A stretch of 64,000 nucleotides of DNA from Nitrospirales bacterium (GCA_021604005.1 BQIV01000027.1:1-64000); one strand, 5' to 3'; counted from the stretch's first letter, positions 1-8,019 are shown. Numbers and translations are program-made. Notes: generated by a model from the letters alone, not told the origin.

Positions 1-236
1 GGTCACACTATCAGCACCCACGCGATATTCCCGTCACGTGGGCTCCCACCTTGGGTGCCACACACACTGGAACACATGCCTTGCCCCGTCAGGTCACACT
101 ATCAGCACCCACGCGATATTCCCGTCACGTGGGCTCTCACCTTGGGTGCCACACACACTGGAACACATGCCTTGCCCCGTCAGGTCACACTATCAGCACC
201 CACGCGATATTCCCGTCACGTGGGCTCCCATCTTGG
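1..236. repeat. 91-bp direct tandem repeat, about 2.6 copies
   Basis: Copies begin at 1, 92 and 183 with the same opening GGTCACACTATCAGC. They are nearly identical: I see one substitution, at about 137, between copies 1 and 2, and another near 231 in the partial third copy. Each unit contains an inverted repeat, CCCACG ... CGTGGG, around the segment CGATATTCCCGTCA. The window starts inside or at the edge of the array, so the true copy number is unknown. Short ORFs run through the repeat in several frames, but I see no ribosome binding site or coding character. Confidence 0.9.
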
Positions 237-320
237 AATTCAGTAGATGGACAGGCGAACTGGTCGGGAAACACATCGGCATAAATATCTACTCTATAGG
301 CCACGCGACATCATTTACGG

Positions 321-1064
321 TTAAGATGACGGTACATAAAAGTTCAAAGGGTTCATGGCGTGATAGCTCACGTTTGCGTGTTTTCCCGCATCCGGATCCA
401 CAAACCCATCGGTGTAGCCAGTTTCGTGTCGAATACTAAAATCCTTTGGTATCGGTTGCCTATTATGTTGATAGACAAGGCTGAGATATCGGTGTTTGCC
501 CTCTTCGATCCGGAGAATCTCATCGTCGGTCTCATACGCCACTTTGGGTGGATAGGAGCGGCACGCATCGATGGCGGTATTGAGAATTCGATGGATATAC
601 AAAAATGTGTTCAGCGCTTGATGCGCGATTGGGCGGAGGTCTTCGGGTTGTTCATTGATGAACGCCGGTCGAGACAGTCCTCCAGGGTAAGTGTCTGTGA
701 AGATGACGCCATGTTGGGTATCGAACGCAATGGCGCCTTTCGTCACTCGTCCGTTGGTGAGATCTGCTAGCTCGATGTAGTGGCTGTAGTCCTTCTGTCT
801 GGCTTCATCGGTATTGTTCGGAATGTATTGCCCTGGAACTCGTCTCACAATTACATCCCGATGATGTGCGATTTGTATACGAATGAATGCACCTTGTCCG
901 TTGCCTTTACACATGGTTGGACTAAATGGCTTGGCCGCGAGATGGAGAGAAAATAGTTGGTTGGCGTATCCCGTGGACGGAAGGCTGGCCATGGCTATGA
1001 ACGGTATCAACAGTATGGCGAACACATTTCCCTGGCTCGAATGGTAACGAGAGAAATTCATCAT
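321..1064 (-). CDS. hypothetical secreted protein
   Basis: I do not recognise the family. The reading frame is open upstream to 1148, but the start I prefer is the ATG at 1064 (or the adjacent ATG at 1061). It is preceded by GGAG at about 10 nt and followed by a Sec-type signal peptide: a hydrophobic stretch LLIPFIAMASL and a likely cleavage after GYANQ. The mature part is about 215 residues and polar, without membrane segments. The stop lies about 85 bp from the tandem repeat. It is on the same strand as the small secreted protein at 1204-1557, so both may be one transcript. The function is unknown; export to the periplasm or beyond is inference from the signal peptide. Confidence 0.6.
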   Translation of the reverse strand: MMNFSRYHSSQGNVFAILLIPFIAMASLPSTGYANQLFSLHLAAKPFSPTMCKGNGQGAFIRIQIAHHRDVIVRRVPGQYIPNNTDEARQKDYSHYIELADLTNGRVTKGAIAFDTQHGVIFTDTYPGGLSRPAFINEQPEDLRPIAHQALNTFLYIHRILNTAIDACRSYPPKVAYETDDEILRIEEGKHRYLSLVYQHNRQPIPKDFSIRHETGYTDGFVDPDAGKHANVSYHAMNPLNFYVPSS

Positions 1065-1203
1065 GATGTCAATGCTCCATAAGGCACGATACATCTTTAC
1101 CTTATAAATATAGCGGTACGATTGAGGTCGCACAGTATAGACCTGCATCTATACGAAAGGCAGGTACGAATGATCTGTGCTGTCTGGTCTGCGAATGAAC
1201 GAA

Positions 1204-1557
1204 TTATGAACAGTGATAGATGGGCGGGCCGCGAGACCCTGGAGAAAGGTTGAAGCAGAGAACATATTGTTCTCCCTCATGAGAGAGAAGGGGAGTGATG
1301 TAGGTATGGGCTTGGGCAAGCTGCACCGTTGGCGTCTGAATTGCCTGGCTTGCTTTACATAACCAATCGCACCAGGATTGTCCATGACTGTCCTGACTGT
1401 GATGAGCCGTCGCGTGATTGGCCATGGCGCCAGCATAGGTTGTGCTGACGGCTAGGAAACAACAACTCAGGACTATGGTGACGATTTTTTGGCTTACTCG
1501 ATGACTCATGTGAAACGCCAGTATGATGTCAATGACAGACCAGAAAAAACTGATCAT
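1204..1557 (-). CDS. small secreted His-rich protein, DUF2946-like
   Basis: The protein has a signal peptide (residues 17-43 in this frame, ending near TTYAGA), then a His-rich segment (NHATAHHSQDSHG), a CDWLC pair and a C-terminal SRGPP motif. The same plan of signal peptide, His-rich segment, CxxxC and SRGPP is found in the protein at 3743-4108, so the two are paralogues. Histidines, a Cys pair and a C-terminal R-[AG]-PP recall the DUF2946 family of small exported, probably metal-related proteins; that assignment is from memory of the family pattern and is tentative. The start could instead be the ATG at 1509, which gives a cleaner signal peptide. Confidence 0.55.
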   Translation of the reverse strand: MISFFWSVIDIILAFHMSHRVSQKIVTIVLSCCFLAVSTTYAGAMANHATAHHSQDSHGQSWCDWLCKASQAIQTPTVQLAQAHTYITPLLSHEGEQYVLCFNLSPGSRGPPIYHCS

Positions 1558-1646
1558 GCCCTTCCAATTGTTTCCCTTACTGTACTGGGAATACGCTTGT
1601 TCGTCTACAGATGTTTACTAAGCCCTGCAACAGTTTGTTGGAAAAA

Positions 1647-1777
1647 TTATCGTGATCCAGTGAGCACAGGCTCCCAATGTTCCTTGCGATTGCCTTGCAC
1701 AAGGGCATTTACGGATTCGTGGAAGATCCTGGGACTGTCTTTCCCAACTTTTGTGGCCTCCAGCCGCCTCTCTTGAC
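1647..1777 (-). pseudogene. 5'-truncated copy of the helix-turn-helix gene at 3348-3554
   Basis: The minus strand encodes the last roughly 40 residues of the HTH protein at 3348-3554, including the shared ending EHWEPVLTGSR and the stop codon. It reads LEATKVGKDSPRIFHESVN where the intact gene has LEATKIGKGSLRIFHESVN. The DNA match to 3348-3480 is very high. Homology stops abruptly near 1777, before the recognition helix, so the copy cannot make a DNA-binding protein. It is a relic of a duplication or recombination. Confidence 0.8.
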
Positions 1778-1884
1778 CCTATTTAGCACTGTTCAAATTT
1801 CTGCTTTTCTTGGGAATTTCCGCAAAATTAGGAAGAATTGTCTGTAAGGATAATCGCCATTCACAGACTTCGATGTTTGGAGCT

Positions 1885-2160
1885 TATAGCAAATCCAAAT
1901 ATGTTCCAAACGGAAAAATAGAACTATAGCGAATCCTAATACATTTCAGTTGAACCACCCTGACTTTCCCTGCGGAATTAAGGGCTTCAAGCTATCGAAG
2001 TTCGTAGAATCAGCTATAGCTCCACGCGGTACAACGTGAACATGAGGAAGGTTATGCCCGCCTGGATGACCACCTGCAGACGATTGATGGTTCTATAACT
2101 AAGGGTCAATCAACATTCAATGGGACGACATGCAGATTCGGCATAACTGAAACGGCTATA
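1885..2160 (-). mobile_element. MITE-like repeat, copy A (276 bp)
   Basis: It is bounded by TATAGC at 1885 and GCTATA at 2160. On the minus strand it begins TATAGCCGTTTCAGTTATGC, exactly as copy B at 30872. It shares the internal block around CATAACCTTCCT and GGTCATCCAG with copies B and C, and ends with the GGATTyGCTATA type terminus twice (near 1885 and 1924). It looks composite, with one terminus nested inside another. There is no coding capacity. Confidence 0.7.
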
Positions 2161-2167
2161 ACCCGTC

Positions 2168-2260
2168 TATAGCGGTTTCCAATAACATCCGCCGGTTAAG
2201 GTGCTCTCTGTCGCAGTGTGAGTTGAAGTCATGGAATGAAACTCATTGAAGTTCGCTATA
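2168..2260. repeat. short MITE-like element, 93 bp
   Basis: This starts TATAGCGGTTTCCAATAAC at 2168 and ends GTTCGCTATA at 2260, only 7 bp from copy A. The left end matches, in reverse complement, the inside of the element at 61046-61220 (GTTATTGGAAACGGCTATAG near 61125-61144). It is probably a deleted member of the same family. Confidence 0.5.
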
Positions 2261-2690
2261 AATGAGTAAGAGGGGCAGCTCGGTTTATCACAACGGATAC
2301 GAATCTTATCGAATAAGATACGCCATAATTCAATTCGTACGCCTTAAAGATTTTGAATTGTTAAGTAAATTGGAATCTTGTGAAAACGGCAAGATATTGA
2401 TTGTCGTGGCACTACACTTGCTCTCACTATCAGTAGCCAAGCAGCTTGCGAATCATAAATCGAGGAGATACAAAGGGGATAGTTCAGGAAATCTGATTTT
2501 AGTAGACATGGAAGTCGGTACGTTTCAAAAATTTCCTGACTAGCGTGAAACTTTATCAATTTGTTTATCAAAGGAGGTTTGCTGCTGGTGCAGTGCACGC
2601 ATGCTGCCTAAGACCATCATTGGATCTATGTCGTACGTTTGATCCGGTCTGACTTCACAGCCTTTGTAACTCCTATTCTGCTAACCAGGT
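2261..2690. other. non-coding or undetermined stretch
   Basis: One open frame on the plus strand (2262-2543, 93 codons) starts inside the repeat terminus and has no convincing ribosome binding site or family signature. An overlapping minus-strand frame (2344-2598) is equally unsupported. I see no RNA gene or repeat here. Confidence 0.4.
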
Positions 2691-2765
2691 CTGTTGAATA
2701 ATTTCTTGAAGAGAACGTTTTATAAATCTATAAGTTCCTTTCTTCATTTTTCTGCTATTCAACAG
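2691..2765. promoter_or_regulatory. perfect 10-bp inverted repeat upstream of the Cys-rich gene
   Basis: CTGTTGAATA at 2691-2700 is matched exactly by its reverse complement TATTCAACAG at 2756-2765, 30 bp before the ATG at 2796. The interval between is AT-rich with TATAAA-like boxes (2721-2735). It could be an operator pair, a promoter flanked by binding sites, or a leader stem; which one cannot be told from sequence. Confidence 0.45.
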
Positions 2766-2795
2766 CCACTTAATTGACCTATGGAGGGTAATATA

Positions 2796-3176
2796 ATGGC
2801 TGATCAACTCACTTCTTCACAAAATACGATTAATGTAATAGCCGGAAATCCTGGCCTTACCTTCAATGCTGCGCAAGTGAAGGCTATGAATGCAAGTATA
2901 CTTGTTCTCAACAGTCCCGTTGACTTCAAGCCGAAATGTATCACACACCTTCGGTATCAAAACGGCGACAAGGATCTGCAACAGATCACCTTGGACGACG
3001 GCACGTGGTTTAATACCACGACCGTGACGAATCTTAATGAATTTCGGGAAACGCTTCGCGACGCCGCTTGTTGCGGGCATGGCATCACCTTTTGTCTTGA
3101 TCGGGAGGAAAAACGGATGTTCATGCTCAATGTCTATCCATGCAAGTGTACGTGTCGAGATCGCGATAACGATTAA
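2796..3176 (+). CDS. cysteine-rich hypothetical protein, 126 aa
   Basis: Start ATG at 2796 is chosen because GGAGG at 2783-2787 sits 8 nt upstream; the earlier in-frame ATG at 2781 overlaps this site. There is no signal peptide or membrane segment. The N-terminal 70 residues are Cys-poor (one Cys at about residue 48). The C-terminal third carries AACCGHG, a later FCLD, and a terminal CKCTC followed by an acidic/basic tail RDRDND. The pattern suggests metal or disulfide chemistry, but I do not recognise the family. It is monocistronic, with an inverted repeat upstream and a very strong terminator right after the stop, the arrangement of an independently and probably strongly expressed gene. 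Confidence 0.7.
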   Translation: MADQLTSSQNTINVIAGNPGLTFNAAQVKAMNASILVLNSPVDFKPKCITHLRYQNGDKDLQQITLDDGTWFNTTTVTNLNEFRETLRDAACCGHGITFCLDREEKRMFMLNVYPCKCTCRDRDND

Positions 3177-3177
3177 A

Positions 3178-3215
3178 AAAGAAAGAGGGGGAGCTGCGGC
3201 TCCCCCTCTTTCTTT
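3178..3215. terminator. strong rho-independent terminator
   Basis: A stem of 16 bp, AAAGAAAGAGGGGGAG paired with CTCCCCCTCTTTCTTT, encloses a six-base loop (CTGCGG). The stem begins two bases after the stop codon of the Cys-rich gene and its 3' arm ends in a T-rich run. The symmetry means it could also stop minus-strand transcripts. Confidence 0.9.
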
Positions 3216-3347
3216 ACTGTTGGTTTTGTTGTGGATTGTAGCCTATTCAATCGTAGCGGTGTGTCGAGTTTAGCCATGTTACGAAGTATGTCGAGATGTT
3301 AGCGTTGATCTCCAAAAGGCAAAATGAGCGATGTTATCTATGAAGAT

Positions 3348-3554
3348 TTATCGTGACCCAGTGAGCACAGGCTCCCAATGTTCCTTGCGATTGTCTTGCA
3401 CAAGGGCATTCACGGATTCGTGGAAAATCCTGAGACTGCCTTTCCCGATTTTTGTGGCCTCCAGCCGGCCCTCTTCAACCCAACGATAAATCGTCCAGCG
3501 GCTGACATTGAGTACTTGAGCGGCTTCGCCAACGCGTAGCAATTGCTTGGTCAT
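3348..3554 (-). CDS. helix-turn-helix (excisionase/AlpA-type) DNA-binding protein, 68 aa
   Basis: This is a winged-helix protein of the excisionase/HTH_17 type. Residues 6-30 (LLRVGEAAQVLNVSRWTIYRWVEEGRL) form the helix-turn-helix, followed by the usual wing EATKIGKGSLRI. The start ATG at 3554 is preceded by GAGGAGGA at a good distance. Proteins of this size act as phage or plasmid directionality factors or as small regulators; no integrase is nearby, so a regulator or relic of a mobile element is equally possible. A truncated duplicate lies at 1647-1777. Its gene lies between the Cys-rich gene and the TonB operon. Confidence 0.8.
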   Translation of the reverse strand: MTKQLLRVGEAAQVLNVSRWTIYRWVEEGRLEATKIGKGSLRIFHESVNALVQDNRKEHWEPVLTGSR

Positions 3555-3742
3555 GGTGAGTATCCTCCTCTTTTTTTATTTCCTGTGTGCAAATGTGTTG
3601 GTATGGCATTGCTGTCAAAGCCTTGTGAAAAAATACGTTCCGTCTGCAGGACAGTCGGGCGTTCTTTCTCACGACGGTGCTCATGAGCAGACCTGTCAAC
3701 AAAGACACGTCTGATTGAACGACAAACGAATGCAATAAAGAA

Positions 3743-4108
3743 TTACACTGTCAGGAATGTTCGAGGAGGGCCACGGGATCGAATGGAGAGTGCATCGTAT
3801 TGAGGCGCTATGGTATGGGGGTGTTGAAGAATTGCGACAACGAGAAGGTCAGGTTTCGTATCGGGTGTTGAATCTAGCTGACCTGTTGAGGAATAGGAGC
3901 CGACTTGGCAGGCCCAAATACACAGTGTCGAATGATTGGCGGTCTGTTTATGGTGTGTGGTTTCATTGGGAGGAGCCGCATGGGCAAACAAGCAAAACGA
4001 GGCGGCCCCTAACAAAAACAGGTACAGTGATGAAAGAAGGATCCCTCCAGACCGAATAGACCATCTATGTGAGGAACGTGTCATCATTTCATTGGGCCAT
4101 TGAGTCAA
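3743..4108 (-). CDS. small secreted His/Cys protein, DUF2946-like, last gene of TonB operon
   Basis: After a hydrophobic export signal (about residues 22-45, ending FAHAAP) comes a His-rich stretch (NETTHHKQTANH), CIWAC, and a C-terminal SRGPP. This is the plan of its paralogue at 1204-1557. It lies 20 bp downstream of exbD in the same direction, so it is probably the last cistron of the TonB/ExbBD operon; that link suggests a role in uptake of a metal or metal complex (inference). The frame's first start is TTG at 4108; ATGs at 4087 and 4084 are alternatives. No strong ribosome binding site decides between them. Confidence 0.6.
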   Translation of the reverse strand: MTQWPNEMMTRSSHRWSIRSGGILLSSLYLFLLGAASFCLFAHAAPPNETTHHKQTANHSTLCIWACQVGSYSSTGQLDSTPDTKPDLLVVAILQHPHTIAPQYDALSIRSRGPPRTFLTV

Positions 4109-4128
4109 TTGGCCGCCAGGTCATTGGG

Positions 4129-4539
4129 CTACGGCCGTCTTCCAGGCTTGGTGGCGATGGCCATATCATGAATGCCGTGTTGTCTGACCTGATCCATCAC
4201 AGTGATCACCAAGCCATGCTGAATGCGTTCATCGGCATTGATGACGACCGAAGGGTTTGTGTGCTCTTGGATCATCCCTTGGAGCTTAGCACTCAGTTGC
4301 TCAAGCGTAATGGCTTCTTTATTGAAAAACAAGTCCCCTTGTTCAGTTATCGTTAATGAAGCAGGTTCGATGACGGAATCTGTGGTTGAGTTAGCTTCTG
4401 GAAGATTCACGGGCATGCCGTGCTGGGTCGTCATCGAGAGCGTGGCGATCATGAAAAACACCAAGAGAAAAAACATGGTGTCGATCATCGGGATGATTTC
4501 GATGCGTGCTTTCTTTTTGGCTGAAGCTGGAAGTCTCAT
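4129..4539 (-). CDS. exbD: ExbD/TolR-family biopolymer transport protein
   Basis: At 136 aa it has the usual length. One N-terminal transmembrane helix (about residues 16-38) carries the conserved aspartate of the family in the IPMIDTMFFLLVFFM segment, which conducts protons with ExbB/TolQ. A periplasmic domain follows. The start overlaps the 3' end of exbB by 4 bp, so translation is coupled. It works with the ExbB and TonB encoded immediately upstream in the transcript to energise outer-membrane transport. ExbD and TolR cannot be separated by eye; the tonB neighbours favour ExbD. Confidence 0.92.
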   Translation of the reverse strand: MRLPASAKKKARIEIIPMIDTMFFLLVFFMIATLSMTTQHGMPVNLPEANSTTDSVIEPASLTITEQGDLFFNKEAITLEQLSAKLQGMIQEHTNPSVVINADERIQHGLVITVMDQVRQHGIHDMAIATKPGRRP

Positions 4540-5141
4540 AACTGGCGTGGTGGAGTGTTGACGGCTAGAGCCGATTCAATCTGTGTGGCATATTGTTCCA
4601 TACGTCCGGTCTCTTGTTCCACTTTGGCAAGGAAATAATTATAGGGAATGAGGGTCGTGACGGCCACAAAAATTCCTGCTGCTGTGCAGACCAGTGCTTC
4701 GGCGACCCCCCCGGTGACGGCATGAGGTTGGCCGAGGCCCGATTCGGCCATGATGCCGAACGAGTCGATCATACCCACAATGGTCCCGAGCAAACCCAAG
4801 AGCGGACCGAGTGTAATAATGGTGTCGAGTGCGGATAGCCCTCGTTTGAGCCGCGCTAGTTCGGCAAGGCTTGCCGCTTCCATGGCTTTCTCAGGCAATT
4901 CATCTCGTTTCATGATGCCTGCGGTTAGGACACGCAACAGTGGCTTCTGGCGCTGTTCGGCAACAGCCAGTGCGTCGGTCAATTTTCCCTGTTCGGTGAG
5001 CGTAATGATTTTTTTGGCTTCAGTTTCATAGCCGAGGTGCCGGAAATAGAACAACCGTTCAAGGATAATGGCCACGCCTAGAACAGAACAAAGCACGATG
5101 GGCACCATCATCCAGCCGCCGGCTATTAATATTTGCATCAT
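4536..5141 (-). CDS. exbB: ExbB/TolQ/MotA-family proton channel
   Basis: The 201-aa protein has an N-terminal helix (WMMVPIVLCSVLGVAIILERLF), a cytoplasmic loop and two C-terminal helices within the conserved segment TIITLGPLLGLLGTIVGMI and the following EALVCTAAGIFVAVTTLIPYN. This is the ExbB/TolQ pattern. It forms the pentameric inner-membrane channel around the ExbD dimer. It lies between tonB (37 bp upstream) and exbD (4-bp overlap), in one operon. Confidence 0.93.
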   Translation of the reverse strand: MMQILIAGGWMMVPIVLCSVLGVAIILERLFYFRHLGYETEAKKIITLTEQGKLTDALAVAEQRQKPLLRVLTAGIMKRDELPEKAMEAASLAELARLKRGLSALDTIITLGPLLGLLGTIVGMIDSFGIMAESGLGQPHAVTGGVAEALVCTAAGIFVAVTTLIPYNYFLAKVEQETGRMEQYATQIESALAVNTPPRQL

Positions 5142-5178
5142 GTGCTCGATTGCCTCATGCTTTCCGGGAATTCATCGG

Positions 5179-6081
5179 TTATCCGTGAAGTCCAAATTTC
5201 AGTGGAACATCGACATGCTTCTCAATGACAAAGTTACCATCTTTGGCGGGAGCAAAACGCCATTGACGCATCGCCTCTACGGCGGCGTCATCTAAAATCT
5301 TATGACCGCTACTTTTTTGAATGGTAATTTTCCCAGGCCTCCCGCTGGTATGTACAAGGACACGAAGTAATACGATGCCCTCCCATCCTTCCTCCTTTGC
5401 CACCCGTGGATAGACCGGACGAACGGAATGGCGAACGCCGATTTTCTTCATGCCTAATTCTTCCGTGGTTGGAACGCTGGCCGTCAACCGCCGTGTTTTC
5501 GTTGGTAACGATGGTGGAGGTGTCGCTTTGATAGCGTGTATGGATGGACGCAACGGTTCAACCGTTGGATGTTGTGCAATGGTCAGTTGAGGGCTGGTTG
5601 ACGTGGATGAAGTTGCCAGGCTTGTCCTTGTGCGTTTCACCATTTTCGTCGCGCTTTGTGCGAACAACGCATCTGATGCCAATGTATCTTTCAACTTTCG
5701 TGTTTTCCTGGGTGACAGGGCCGCTGTTTTTGGTGGCGGTACGGCATCTAGTTGGAGTGCGGCAATGGCCTTCATGGGCTGAGGTTGCAAGATTTGTGGT
5801 TGGGTCGGCTGTGTCTCAGGTGGCGGAAGTACGCGACGGGTCAGGGTTTGGAGCGGTGGCGCGGTGGGTTCGGGTGCCGCACGAGGGGTTTCAGTTTTCG
5901 TCGGGACTTCAGTGGGGACGAGGGTGACCTTGACGGTCGGGCTGGTATCGGGGATGGAGGGAGATGGTTGGATAAGTGATATGCCCAGCAACACACCTGC
6001 ATGAAACACTATGGACAAGACGCCACAGACACTGAACGTTTGAGGTGAGAATTCTGGCTGAACGGCGGAGGCCGAGGTCAT
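5179..6081 (-). CDS. tonB: TonB energy transducer, Pro-rich linker form
   Basis: The 300-aa protein has one N-terminal membrane anchor (about residues 17-37), a long Pro/Thr-rich periplasmic linker (about 45-190), and a C-terminal TonB domain (about 215-300). That domain carries the pattern RPVYPRVAKEEGWEG...GRPGKITIQKSSG...LDDAAVEAMRQWRFAPAK. It transmits proton-motive force from ExbBD to outer-membrane receptors. Its ATG overlaps the end of the TPR gene by 4 bp. No TonB-dependent receptor is present in the window. Confidence 0.93.
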   Translation of the reverse strand: MTSASAVQPEFSPQTFSVCGVLSIVFHAGVLLGISLIQPSPSIPDTSPTVKVTLVPTEVPTKTETPRAAPEPTAPPLQTLTRRVLPPPETQPTQPQILQPQPMKAIAALQLDAVPPPKTAALSPRKTRKLKDTLASDALFAQSATKMVKRTRTSLATSSTSTSPQLTIAQHPTVEPLRPSIHAIKATPPPSLPTKTRRLTASVPTTEELGMKKIGVRHSVRPVYPRVAKEEGWEGIVLLRVLVHTSGRPGKITIQKSSGHKILDDAAVEAMRQWRFAPAKDGNFVIEKHVDVPLKFGLHG

Positions 6082-7166
6082 GGCTGAACTTTCTTAACTA
6101 ATTGTGTGATGCGTTCATCTGTCCCACCAAGCTTCAAGTATTCTCGATACTGTTGTAATGCCTTGTCCGTATCTTTGCGGTGAAATTCATAGAACACCCC
6201 AAGATTGTAGTAGCCTTCGGTGAGATTCGGTTCTAATGAAATGGCCGTAAGATACTCTTGTTCGGCTTCATCGAGTCGTTTGAGTCCCGCTAAGATCACT
6301 CCAAAGTTCAGATGGGCTTCTGGGTTTTCCGGGTCAAGCTTGGTGATGGCGGAAAAATGTTCGGCGGCCTGCTCACTTTTCCCCTGATCCTGGTACAGAA
6401 ACCCTAGGGCTTGGTGTGGGCCAAGCAAATCTCCTTTGATGCTGAGTGCCTGTTCGTAGGCCTGAACCGCCTCGTCCGGCTTGTTGGCTTTTTCAAAAAG
6501 TTCTCCTTTCAGAAGCCAGCCGTCGAGATGATTCTGATCGGTTGTATGTAAGCGCTCAAGCATCGTGTGGGCCTGTTCGTCTTCACCGGCTTGATGATGC
6601 CAATAGGCGAGTTTGTAGAGGATATCCGGCTGGTCAGGTTTCAGACTCAGGGCGGAGTTATAGGCCGTAATGGCTTTCTTCGGCTGAGCGGTTTGGTCGT
6701 ACAAGGCGGCCAGGGCGAGTTGAGCTTCAAGAAAACGAGGATACAGGGCAACGGCTTTTTGGTAGGCAGCCTCTGCATCGGCAACCTGCTGTTGGTGATG
6801 GAGGACAGTCCCCATATCCATGTGTGCACGTGCGAAGTTGGGATAATAGGAGACGGCCTGTTTGAATGCGGCAACCGCTTGTTCCGGTTGCTGCAATCCG
6901 GTGAAGTAGATGAGCCCAAGCAAATGATGGGCTTCAGCAAATCGCGGGTATGCGGCAATCGCCTTTTCAAGCGTGGCGACCGCTTGCTCATGTTGACCTT
7001 GCTGGATATATTGGTGCGCCTGGTTGAAGTAATTCAGAGCTTCATCTGCGAATGCGGCTGATGGAAAAAGCAGAAATACCCACCACAACATCATGATGAT
7101 CAACCATGCATGAAGGTTGAGGATAGGACGGTGCTGGCTCCTATTTGGTTTGGGGGCTGATCGCAT
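6078..7166 (-). CDS. TPR-repeat protein of the TonB operon
   Basis: I place the start at ATG 7166, 4 nt after the stop of the upstream tonB-like gene; the longer frame to 7253 would overlap that gene. A hydrophobic segment (LIIMMLWWVFLLFPSAAFA) is a signal peptide or anchor, followed by about nine tetratricopeptide repeats of the type EAHHLLGLIYF..Q.PEQAVAAFKQAV. The protein would act in the periplasm. TPR proteins scaffold protein assemblies; position between two tonB genes suggests it organises the energy-transducing complex (inference). It shares the operon with tonB, exbB and exbD. Confidence 0.85.
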   Translation of the reverse strand: MRSAPKPNRSQHRPILNLHAWLIIMMLWWVFLLFPSAAFADEALNYFNQAHQYIQQGQHEQAVATLEKAIAAYPRFAEAHHLLGLIYFTGLQQPEQAVAAFKQAVSYYPNFARAHMDMGTVLHHQQQVADAEAAYQKAVALYPRFLEAQLALAALYDQTAQPKKAITAYNSALSLKPDQPDILYKLAYWHHQAGEDEQAHTMLERLHTTDQNHLDGWLLKGELFEKANKPDEAVQAYEQALSIKGDLLGPHQALGFLYQDQGKSEQAAEHFSAITKLDPENPEAHLNFGVILAGLKRLDEAEQEYLTAISLEPNLTEGYYNLGVFYEFHRKDTDKALQQYREYLKLGGTDERITQLVKKVQP

Positions 7167-7170
7167 AATC

Positions 7171-7764
7171 TTAATTGGGTTGATCCAAGTCAAAGCGTAT
7201 TGGCAGGTCGACGGTTGAGGCAACATCGAATTCTCCGTTTTTGGCTGGGGCAAATATCCATTGTGTGACAGTTTGGACGGCGCTTTCGTCTAAAATGGGA
7301 TATCCTGAACTTTTTTGCGTTTTAGCCGAGGTCACGCTTCCATCCGATTCAATTGAAATTCGAAGGATTGTGATGCCTTCCCATCCCTGTTCTCTCGCAA
7401 AGCGCGGGTAGGGCGGGTGCTCGGCTTTGATGGGTTTCACGGGTGTGCGTATCCCGCGCACGCGCCCTATTGGGTCAAGAACGGGAGAGGGTTGTGGTCT
7501 GGCTCGGTCGATAATGCGAGAGTCTGGAATACGGAGCACAGGGTCGGCTGTTAGTATGGGGTGAAACGACGTGATGTCCGGTAAGGGAAATGTGATGGTT
7601 CGAGGGGTTCGAACGACGGCTGTGCCCGGGACTTCGATCATATCGAGTGTGTCAACCTCGTTGTGTTCGGTTGTCTGTGCCAACCCTGTTGAGATTCCAA
7701 TGAGAAGCGCAAATATCAGGACAATGGTTGAAGCCCCGATCGGTTTCAGTGATAGCTGTGTCAT
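7171..7764 (-). CDS. second TonB-family protein, short linker
   Basis: The 197-aa protein has an N-terminal hydrophobic segment (about residues 10-29) and a short linker. The C-terminal TonB domain reads EHPPYPRFAREQGWEGITILRISI...GYPILDESAVQTVTQWIFAPAK, clearly related to the TonB at 5179-6081. The hydrophobic segment ends in a signal-peptidase-like TGLAQT, so it may be secreted instead of anchored; if so it could not be driven directly by ExbBD. It is the first gene of the operon running to 3743. Confidence 0.85.
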   Translation of the reverse strand: MTQLSLKPIGASTIVLIFALLIGISTGLAQTTEHNEVDTLDMIEVPGTAVVRTPRTITFPLPDITSFHPILTADPVLRIPDSRIIDRARPQPSPVLDPIGRVRGIRTPVKPIKAEHPPYPRFAREQGWEGITILRISIESDGSVTSAKTQKSSGYPILDESAVQTVTQWIFAPAKNGEFDVASTVDLPIRFDLDQPN

Positions 7765-8019
7765 GGCATATGCGGTGAGCCGGTGTTGAGCGACACGTTG
7801 ATGTGACCCCGTATACTGATGCGTGTTGCCGTTGGGTGCCCGTTCAGTATTTGGAAGGTTTCACCATCTTATGGAAGGTATTTTGAGGGTGTCAAGAAAC
7901 CACACAGGCTCTTCATTCGCTGAATGTGCTCTCACATCCTCAATCGAATTGCGAGGACCGGCTGTATAGGAAAAATCCTGCCGGCCCTGTTCTCATTGAA
8001 AAGCGGTCTAGAATGTGAC

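Noticed and set aside
1-236. CRISPR array
   Set aside because: The 91-bp units are direct abutting repeats without unique spacers.
2262-2543. 93-codon plus-strand frame
   Set aside because: It begins inside a repeat terminus, has no ribosome binding site and no recognisable pattern. Left as undetermined.
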